Notes under the pieces: generated by a model
What the model saw: only the letters and a program-made list of their open reading frames with translations
What the model was told of the DNA's origin: nothing
Database searches by the model: none
Program-made: the position numbers and the translations under genes
Part shown: in pieces, positions 58,778 through 64,000 of the stretch
How positions within the stretch are numbered: the stretch's first letter is position 1
Layout of the letters: every line of letters begins with the position of its first letter
Assembly: GCA_009697105.1 (NCBI GenBank)
Contig: SIAQ01000004.1
Location: 1 to 64,000 of the forward strand
From: Gemmataceae bacterium
GTDB lineage: Bacteria > Planctomycetota > Planctomycetia > Gemmatales > Gemmataceae
DNA length: 64,000 bases
Direction: 5' to 3'

Positions 58778-59863
58778 CTATAGATACTCATCCAACCCGC
58801 GTTGATTGAGGCGGTCGACAATTTTCTTGATATCGCCTTCGCGATCGCGATGCGCTACTAATATGGCGTCGCCGTCTTGAATGATGATGAGGTCGGTAAC
58901 GCCAAGGGTCGCAATGAGGCGATTGCCGTCGCCTTCTTCGAAAATAATGCAGTTGTGCGTGTCGATGCCGAGGTGGTTGGCGAGCACGGTGTTATGGGCG
59001 GCGTCCTGCGGCTGGCGACGTTCGAGGGCCAGCCAACTGCCGACGTCGTCCCATTGAAACGGGGCCTGGACCATCAGCACCTCCGGCGCCTTCTCCATGA
59101 CGGCGTAGTCGATGCTGACCTTCGTCAAGGCTGCGTATTCCTTTGCCAACACCTCATCGCGTGCCGATGTATCCCACGCCGTTACGATACGGGTGACGGC
59201 GGCGGCGAGGGCGGGCTGATTCGCTCGCAAGAGCGCAAGGATCGTCGCCGCACGCCAGGCAAAAATGCCGCTGTTCCAGTAATGTCGGCCCGACGCCAGG
59301 AGCTGCTCGGCGAGATCGATGTGCGGCTTCTCGCGAAATGAACCGACACGGAACGTCGGCACGCCCTGGCGTTTCGCCAATTCCACGCCGCGCTCGATAT
59401 ACCCGTACCCCGTGGCGGCGAACGTTGGTTGAATGCCAAACGTGACCAAGGCATCGGGATGTTCGCTCACCATCAATTCGGCGACCTGGGCGGCCCGGCG
59501 AAATTCCTGGGCCGGTTCGATGACATGATCGGCAGGCATGACGAGCATGACGGCGTCGGGATCGTCACGCAGGCACAAAGCGGCACCAAGCCCGACGCAC
59601 GCCGCTGTATCACGCCCGCACGGTTCGCCGACGACACGATCGGCACGCAGCGATGGCAGTTGACGGGCAGTCTCGGCGACATAGTCGGCGCCAGTGATGA
59701 CCCACGTCCGTTCGGGCGGCGTGAGCGCTTCGATGCGCTCGAGCGTTTGCTGGATCAGCGTCGCATCGCCGGCCAATTTCAGGAACTGCTTCGGCTTCGC
59801 TCGTCGGCTGCGAGGCCAAAACCGCGTCCCGCCGCCGCCGGCCATGATGACTGCGTGCAACAT
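58778..59863 (-). CDS. manC: Mannose-1-phosphate guanylyltransferase
   Basis: A 361-residue nucleotidyltransferase that makes GDP-mannose from mannose 1-phosphate and GTP. Signature sequences are GGGGTRFWPRSRRAKPKQFL, VMPADHVI, YGYIERG, FREKPHIDLA, WNSGIFAW and FQWDDVGSW. It lacks the C-terminal isomerase domain of bifunctional forms. ATG 59863 starts the conserved LHAVIMAGG. It is a route to exopolysaccharide or glycan precursors. It lies next to ruvX on the same strand, separated by a PAL-B repeat. Confidence 0.95.
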   Translation of the reverse strand: MLHAVIMAGGGGTRFWPRSRRAKPKQFLKLAGDATLIQQTLERIEALTPPERTWVITGADYVAETARQLPSLRADRVVGEPCGRDTAACVGLGAALCLRDDPDAVMLVMPADHVIEPAQEFRRAAQVAELMVSEHPDALVTFGIQPTFAATGYGYIERGVELAKRQGVPTFRVGSFREKPHIDLAEQLLASGRHYWNSGIFAWRAATILALLRANQPALAAAVTRIVTAWDTSARDEVLAKEYAALTKVSIDYAVMEKAPEVLMVQAPFQWDDVGSWLALERRQPQDAAHNTVLANHLGIDTHNCIIFEEGDGNRLIATLGVTDLIIIQDGDAILVAHRDREGDIKKIVDRLNQRGLDEYL

Positions 59864-59938
59864 TGGAATCTCCAGCATATTCCTAGCCCGGGCGACATCC
59901 ACGCCTAAAGCCAACACCATTTAATCGAAAATACATTC

Positions 59939-60053
59939 AACCACAGATAACACCGATGAGCACGGATAAATATCAGCACCCATGCGTCGTTTTTTGCTAC
60001 AGGCTCGTTTCCAGCAATTGTATGATCCGTGTTGATTCGTGTTATTGGTGGTT
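59939..60053. repeat. PAL-M-like inverted repeat
   Basis: Left arm 59939-59967 (AACCACAGATAACACCGATG...) and right arm 60025-60053 (...GTGTTATTGGTGGTT) pair with about five mismatches. The motif resembles ACCACAGAGGCACAGAG at 16070 in design but differs in sequence. Confidence 0.65.
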
Positions 60054-60095
60054 TCATTGAAGCTGATTGAAGCGTGCCGGGTTGGGATTATCGCA

Positions 60096-60167
60096 TGGTC
60101 CGAGCCTGCGCGCCAGCGAAGGGCCAAGCGGCTTCCTTCGCTCGCATGCAGGCTCAGATCAGGACCA
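60096..60167. repeat. PAL-F repeat, degenerate
   Basis: Left arm TGGTCCGAGCCTGCGCGCCA... (60096-60123) and right arm ending GGACCA (60135-60167) pair with several mismatches and small bulges. It lies upstream of the DUF1501 gene. Confidence 0.7.
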
Positions 60168-60280
60168 TCGCGTCGAGATTGGCGGTTGACGCAGCCATCC
60201 GCTATTCCCTTCTTTGCATCCGTCTGGTTTAATAGTATGAACAGTGACCTTCCACTCTCCCGACACTTGAGGAGTTTCAC

Positions 60281-61645
60281 GTGCCTTCCCAACATCGCAT
60301 TGGCGTTAATCGCCGTGAGTTCTTGCAAGTCGGATACTCCGGGCTGCTCGGCGTCGGATTGTCGTCGCTCCTCACCAAACGGGCGCAAGCGAACGAGACA
60401 CGCACGCCGAAATCGGTCATCATCGTTTTCCTCACCGGTGCACCGAGCCATCTCGATACGTTTGATCTGAAGCCCGATGCCCCCGCCGAGATTCGCGGCG
60501 AATTTCGGCCGACCGCCACGCGCGTGCCGGGGCTGCATGTCTGCGAACATCTGCCACGATTGGCGGCGCGTGCGGACAAATACGCTGTCGTGCGGTCGCT
60601 GTCGCATCGCGAGAACAACCACCTCGTGGCAACGCATCACGTACTCACCGGCCATCAACAACCCGGCGCGTTCTTCGACAAGGTCGCCTCCCGCGATGAT
60701 TGGCCGAGCTACGCCTCCACCGTCGATTACCTGCGGCCACGCTCTGACGGTCTGCCGAGCGGCGTCAACCTGCCGACGTTCTTGATGGAAGGCCCGCTCG
60801 TTTGGCCAGGCCAACACGCCGGTTTCCTCGGCCCGCGGTATGATCCCTGGCAGATCACCCGCGATCCGAATCGGCCCGGCTTCGGTCTCGACAGCCTGCG
60901 TCCCGCCGAAGGCATCGACGCCAGCCGACTCGACAATCGCCGGGCCTTGCTCGCCGAGGTCGATGCCCAGCAACGCCAGCTCGCGCGCTCGGCGGAAGGC
61001 CGGCGCTTGAGCGATCAGCAACAGGCAGCGTTCTCGATCCTCGCCTCGGGCCGAGTCGCTCGCGCTTTCGCAATCGATCACGAACCGACGGCGGTGCGCG
61101 ATCGCTATGGCCGACATGCGTTCGGGCAATCGCTGCTGATGGCGCGTCGGCTGGTGCAGGCGGGCGTGCCGGTGGTGCAGGCGAACATGGGCATCGTGCA
61201 GAATTGGGATTCCCACTCCGACAACTTCGGCCGGCTCAAGAACACGCTGCTGCCGCCGCTCGATCAAGGCGTCTCCGCGTTGCTCGACGACCTGGAGGCG
61301 ACGGGCCTGCTGGATGACACACTGGTGATGATGCTCGGCGAGTTCGGCCGCACGCCCAGGATTTTCGCCGTCGGCGCCGGCGCGATCCCCGGCCGCGACC
61401 ACTGGGCGCCCTGCTTCTTCGGCGTCTTCGCCGGCGCCGGCGTCCGCGGCGGCCAGCTGATCGGCCAATCCGACCGCATCGGCGCCTACCCGTCCACCAA
61501 CTCCTACTCGCCCAACGACATCGGCGCGACCGTCTACCACACCCTCGGCGTCAACCCCGGAGTCGAGGTGCGCGACCGCCAAAACCGCCCCGTCAACCTC
61601 AACGGCGGCGAAGTGATCCAGGCGTTGTTCACCGGCCGGGCGTAA
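60281..61645 (+). CDS. DUF1501 domain protein
   Basis: A 454-residue DUF1501 protein with Tat-like leader (NRREFLQVGYSGLLGVGLS). Family blocks FLTGAPSHLDTFDLKP, PAEIRGEFRPTAT, GVPVVQANMGIVQNWDSH, MMLGEFGRTPRIF and GRDHWAPCFFGVFAGAGV are complete. The start is GTG 60281 with GAGGAG six bases upstream. The end DRQNRPVNLNGGEVIQALF is repeated in a gene remnant at 62482. It is a paralogue of the broken gene at 54427 and the one at 40683. It lacks an adjacent DUF1549 gene. Confidence 0.93.
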   Translation: MPSQHRIGVNRREFLQVGYSGLLGVGLSSLLTKRAQANETRTPKSVIIVFLTGAPSHLDTFDLKPDAPAEIRGEFRPTATRVPGLHVCEHLPRLAARADKYAVVRSLSHRENNHLVATHHVLTGHQQPGAFFDKVASRDDWPSYASTVDYLRPRSDGLPSGVNLPTFLMEGPLVWPGQHAGFLGPRYDPWQITRDPNRPGFGLDSLRPAEGIDASRLDNRRALLAEVDAQQRQLARSAEGRRLSDQQQAAFSILASGRVARAFAIDHEPTAVRDRYGRHAFGQSLLMARRLVQAGVPVVQANMGIVQNWDSHSDNFGRLKNTLLPPLDQGVSALLDDLEATGLLDDTLVMMLGEFGRTPRIFAVGAGAIPGRDHWAPCFFGVFAGAGVRGGQLIGQSDRIGAYPSTNSYSPNDIGATVYHTLGVNPGVEVRDRQNRPVNLNGGEVIQALFTGRA

Positions 61646-61660
61646 GAGGGGATATTTTTT

Positions 61661-62107
61661 ATGGTACAAAGAACGACCGATGCCCTGTCCGAACTGTATG
61701 AAACCGACGAAACGGCCTGGCTTGATGAGATGTCGGAACGAATCGGCACAGGCCAACTTGGCGATCTCGATTACCCTCATCTCAAGGAACTTCTCGAGGA
61801 CATAGCCCGCAGCGATCGACAGAAAGTGGAAAGTCGGCTGGCGATTCTCATCATGCATGTCCTCAAATGGATGCACCAGGCCGAGAAACGTACGCCAAGC
61901 TGGCGGCGCACGATTACCGAACAACGGCAACAGCTTGCAAGGTTGCTGAAAAGCGGATCGTTGCGAAAACACGCCGAAACCGTGCTGGCCGAGATCTACG
62001 CCGATGCGGTCGAACTGGCTGCAGATGAGACCGCGTTGCCGGAGGAGACATTTCCAGTGCAATGCCCGTTCACGCTGGATGAGCTGTTATCGGCGGAGGT
62101 GTTGTAG
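61661..62107 (+). CDS. DUF29 family protein
   Basis: A 148-residue protein matching DUF29 (LYETDETAWLDEMSERI, LDYPHLKELLEDIARSDRQ, LAILIMHVLKWMHQ, ... SWRRTITEQRQQLARLL, and ECPFTLDELL-like end). DUF29 occurs in many copies in cyanobacteria and planctomycetes and has no known function. AGAGGGGA lies eight bases before ATG 61661. It is 15 bases downstream of the DUF1501 gene. Confidence 0.88.
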   Translation: MVQRTTDALSELYETDETAWLDEMSERIGTGQLGDLDYPHLKELLEDIARSDRQKVESRLAILIMHVLKWMHQAEKRTPSWRRTITEQRQQLARLLKSGSLRKHAETVLAEIYADAVELAADETALPEETFPVQCPFTLDELLSAEVL

Positions 62108-62144
62108 GGATATCTCAATTAAACTGCCGATCTAGGTCCCGATT

Positions 62145-62402
62145 TCAGGTGGTCGGTGTCGAAGAGGAAATGTGGCATTCCTCGTCCTCCCGCAGCATTT
62201 GGTCAAGATCTTCACCGCGACGCCGAGCCAACTCCGCAATAAATTTTTGCTCAATCGGATCGTTCGGGTCGAGATGGCCTGAGAATTGAAGCAGCGGATT
62301 CACGCTGGAAACAGCGCCAGCTTCAAAAGGGTCGCCTTTGGGATTTGGCGACACGGGAATAACAACACCGTTCGTGACGCCGCGAGTGATAGTTGTGGCC
62401 AT
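62145..62402 (-). CDS. Small hypothetical protein
   Basis: An 85-residue hydrophilic protein starting MATTITRGVTNGVVIPVSP and ending ECHISSSTPTT, with a conserved-looking helical segment EQKFIAELARRRGEDLDQML. AGGAGG (62412-62417) nine bases before ATG 62402 is a strong ribosome binding site, which supports this start over the longer frame. No family recognised. Confidence 0.65.
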   Translation of the reverse strand: MATTITRGVTNGVVIPVSPNPKGDPFEAGAVSSVNPLLQFSGHLDPNDPIEQKFIAELARRRGEDLDQMLREDEECHISSSTPTT

Positions 62403-62481
62403 GATGATGAACCTCCTGGGGTAATTTATTATAGCAATCAGACTTCGATCACGGTAGAGCAGATTCCCAGCATCAAAGTCG

Positions 62482-62549
62482 GCGACCGCCAAAACCGCCC
62501 CGTCAACCTCAACCGCGGCGAGGTGATACGGGCGTTGTTTGGGGCGTGA
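62482..62549 (+). pseudogene. Remnant copy of a DUF1501 3-prime end
   Basis: The sequence from 62482 repeats 61572-61631 of the DUF1501 gene with few changes. It encodes GDRQNRPVNLNRGEVIRALFGA and a stop, against RDRQNRPVNLNGGEVIQALF in the intact gene. No other DUF1501 sequence precedes it, so it is a duplicated tail separated from its gene by DUF29 and a small gene. Confidence 0.88.
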
Positions 62550-62619
62550 GGCGTAGTGATATAGGTTTTTTTTCTTATATAGTCGCTCATTGCCACGCCG
62601 ATTCACAAACAAACGAGAC

Positions 62620-62877
62620 ACGCCCGTTTACGGGCGTTTGCTCCCCGCGTTGCTTTACCCTCGTCGTTTACGACGGGGTGTCGATTGCACACCATGCCTC
62701 CGAAGCCCCGTTCGCGGGGCTTGCCACCAAACCGGCTTTAGCCACCGCGCCGCCCACGGCTAAAGCCCCCCGCGAGAAGGACCGTAAACGGCCCTTCGGC
62801 AATCTTCCAAACCGTCGTCACCCCGCCGTAAACGGCGGGGCTAATACAATGCAAGGAAAACGCCCGTGAACGGGCGT
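62620..62877. repeat. Island of short tetraloop hairpins
   Basis: Seven dyads in 260 bp: 62620-62637 (ACGCCCG-TTTA-CGGGCGT), 62656-62679 (CGTCG-TTTA-CGACG), 62703-62722 (AAGCCCCG-TTCG-CGGGGCTT), 62734-62767 (GGCTTTAGCC with GGCTAAAGCC), 62777-62796 (CCG-TAAA-CGG), 62821-62840 (CCCCGCCG-TAAA-CGGCGGGG) and 62860-62877 (ACGCCCG-TGAA-CGGGCGT). Six share a four-base loop; the stems differ, so this is not a simple tandem repeat. No reading frame is convincing. Confidence 0.88.
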
Positions 62878-62891
62878 CGCCGAGGGATGAG

Positions 62892-62980
62892 GCGGTAGGG
62901 AGCGTCCTGCGTCAGCGCTGACGCACCAGCTACTTGCGGGTTCATGGTGCGTTGGCGCTGGCGATTGACGCACGCTACCG
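62892..62980. repeat. PAL-L inverted repeat
   Basis: Left arm 62892-62928 (CGGTAGGGAGCGTC... to ...GCACCA) and right arm 62945-62980 (TGGTGCGT... to ...GCTACCG) pair with several mismatches. The left arm contains the perfect 16-bp dyad GCGTCAGCGCTGACGC (62909-62924). It follows the SAP-like gene in the minus direction. Confidence 0.82.
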
Positions 62981-62983
62981 ACT

Positions 62984-63625
62984 TCAATACGCAATCGCAT
63001 CTCTTGCGATTTTCGTCGCAAAGACCTTTCGGCGAATCCCCTCAAGCACCTGTTCTCGCGTGGTTGTCGTCAGAATAACGCCAAACGCTTCGGCGGCACT
63101 CACCAATTCATCCACGGCAAGTGGCTTGGTCAACGCCATCAGGTCGGCTTCGATAGCAGCATAGTCCGCATCCGCGGCATCCGCGCGGTTTCTCAACTCT
63201 TGGAGACGACGGACCATGTCGGGCGTTTTCGATGATTGAAACTTCGCTCGAATCGCATCTACAATGTCCGTTTTCTTTCCCTTGGGCGAGATTTCGAGGT
63301 GGGTGCATAGTTCTTTGAGCTTGGGGACGGTAAGTTTGCCAACGGCTTTTAGCTTGTCGGCGAGAATCGGTTTTCCGACGCTCTCAAGCAATTCGGCCGC
63401 AAGTTTTTTTGTGCCACCGTCGGACGAATTGGACCATGCGCCCGTAAGTTCGTAGTCCTTTGCGCGAGTTAAAAATGCGACGAATTCGTCCGTCGATCTG
63501 TCCCGGAAGTGATCGAATACATCACACGCTTTTTCCCATTCCGTTACGACCTTCTGATTAGCGCCGGATTCCTTCAACGCTGGGACCAATGAACGAACTA
63601 TCTGTGACAATGTGCTCACTTTCAT
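62984..63625 (-). CDS. Hypothetical protein with a SAP-like motif, linked to a ParA-like gene
   Basis: A 213-residue, mostly helical protein. Residues about 96-128 (KLTVPKLKELCTHLEISPKG, then KKTDIVDAIRAKF) match the SAP motif, a short helix-extended loop-helix that binds DNA in other proteins. The rest has no recognised family. Base composition is lower in G+C than in the upstream genes, which hints at transfer. The start ATG 63625 overlaps the stop of the ParA-like gene as ATGA, with a GGAGGATGAGGA purine-rich leader. A DNA- or ParA-binding partner is a reasonable guess but unproven. Confidence 0.75.
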   Translation of the reverse strand: MKVSTLSQIVRSLVPALKESGANQKVVTEWEKACDVFDHFRDRSTDEFVAFLTRAKDYELTGAWSNSSDGGTKKLAAELLESVGKPILADKLKAVGKLTVPKLKELCTHLEISPKGKKTDIVDAIRAKFQSSKTPDMVRRLQELRNRADAADADYAAIEADLMALTKPLAVDELVSAAEAFGVILTTTTREQVLEGIRRKVFATKIARDAIAY

Positions 63626-64000
63626 TTCCTCATCCTCCCTAAAACTTCATCCATGAGTTTCGTGAATGTCTGCCCGAACTCTGGCGACAATAATGCGACG
63701 AATCGATTCCTCTGTAGTGCTTCAAAAAAACTCACTTTGTCTTGCTTGATCTTTGTCTCGAATACCGTTACCTTGCGCCCCCACGCCTCATCAATTCTCT
63801 TGTCTGCCATTTCTGCAATCATGTCTCGGTGAACCCTAATGAGTTGACCATTGTGAAACTTTACGCTGTTCGCCAATACTCCAAGCACCTCGATATGTTC
63901 AAGGACTTTGGCTTCCTTGAGCTTACGCATTTTCCGAAGGAGATTCGGTGCCGAAAGTGCGGCGAGCGAGTCGAGTTCAATCGGCACGATTGCAAAATCG
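63622..64000 (-). CDS. ParA-like ATPase, C-terminal part (cut by the window edge)
   Basis: The frame enters from the right edge and gives about 125 residues. DFAIVPIELDSLAALSAPNL resembles the segment after the second Walker-type motif of ParA/MinD ATPases (the pattern D-hydrophobic-P-x-x-P/L-x-S-L-x-G/S), and VLEHIEVLGVLANSVKFHN then VFETKIKQDKVSFFEAL matches the usual end. The ATP-binding P-loop would lie outside the window. The similarity is by eye and only covers the C-terminal third. ParA-type ATPases position DNA or large protein complexes. Confidence 0.6.
   Translation of the reverse strand, partial: DFAIVPIELDSLAALSAPNLLRKMRKLKEAKVLEHIEVLGVLANSVKFHNGQLIRVHRDMIAEMADKRIDEAWGRKVTVFETKIKQDKVSFFEALQRNRFVALLSPEFGQTFTKLMDEVLGRMRK

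Noticed and set aside
59921-62062. 713-residue open frame on the minus strand
   Set aside because: It lies opposite the well-supported DUF1501 and DUF29 genes, shows no domain, and arises from codon bias in GC-rich DNA.
62620-62980. CRISPR array
   Set aside because: The dyads have different stems and no equal-length spacers, and no cas gene is in the window.

Overview
The window looks like chromosomal DNA of a GC-rich planctomycete, most plausibly of the order Gemmatales. The pointers are three DUF1501 proteins with Tat-type leaders, a DUF1549/DUF1553 protein upstream of one of them, a DUF1559 pseudopilin, a secreted cyclase-like/DUF4159 protein, many secreted proteins of unknown role, and intergenic gaps packed with palindromic repeats. 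No rRNA, tRNA, CRISPR array, transposase or phage gene was recognised. The assignment to a lineage is inference from gene content; no marker gene was available. LAYOUT: 1-1.0 kb, the tail of an unknown gene and an alpha/beta hydrolase. 1.4-4.4 kb, a membrane-anchored sigma-54 activator with palindromic sites upstream. 4.6-7.6 kb, a transketolase split into two subunits with a zinc-ribbon membrane protein between them. 7.7-11 kb, a multi-PAS sensor kinase and its response regulator. 11.3-16 kb, a secreted cyclase-like/DUF4159 protein, folE and two small membrane proteins. 16.3-21 kb, an FAD/Fe-S oxidase overlapping moaD, followed by moaE and moaA. 21.3-27.1 kb, a large secreted protein, an orphan DUF790 (Bax1-like) protein and a UxaA-type dehydratase. 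27.2-30.6 kb, an OmpR-type two-component pair, a ComF protein and a tiny zinc ribbon behind a near-consensus sigma-70 promoter. 30.7-40.4 kb, all on the minus strand: a secreted protein, a PP2A-like phosphatase, phosphatidylserine decarboxylase, an S9 peptidase, a sugar-phosphate isomerase-like protein, an M48 protease and an ABC permease. 40.7-43.7 kb, a DUF1549/DUF1553-DUF1501 pair. 44-48.6 kb, a secreted thioredoxin-like protein, a CAP-domain protein, a pseudopilin and a DUF3501 protein. 48.6-53.6 kb, an NtrC/NtrB-type pair and an ABC-2 exporter. 53.7-58.1 kb, a DUF1653-cupin fusion, a frameshifted DUF1501 gene, a beta-propeller protein and a B3-type metallo-beta-lactamase. 58.2-59.9 kb, ruvX and a mannose-1-phosphate guanylyltransferase. 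60.3-64 kb, an accessory-looking end with a third DUF1501 gene, a DUF29 gene, a copy of a DUF1501 3-prime end, an island of short hairpins, a SAP-like protein and the tail of a ParA-like ATPase. MOST UNUSUAL FEATURE: at least a dozen families of long intergenic inverted repeats (labelled PAL-A to PAL-M here) occupy most gaps between genes, about 28 copies in 64 kb. In one family (PAL-B) copies differ by paired changes that preserve a short hairpin inside each arm. In several families the palindrome supplies the stop codon of the neighbouring gene. The second lead is the ParA-like/SAP-like gene pair at the right edge. HOW THE GENES WORK TOGETHER: clear functional units are the moaD-moaE-moaA molybdopterin genes, the split transketolase, three kinase/regulator pairs, the ABC exporter and the DUF1549/DUF1501 pair. 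The rest reads as ordinary housekeeping and secreted-protein content. Start codons were moved inward wherever the longest reading frame began inside a repeat or without a ribosome binding site.
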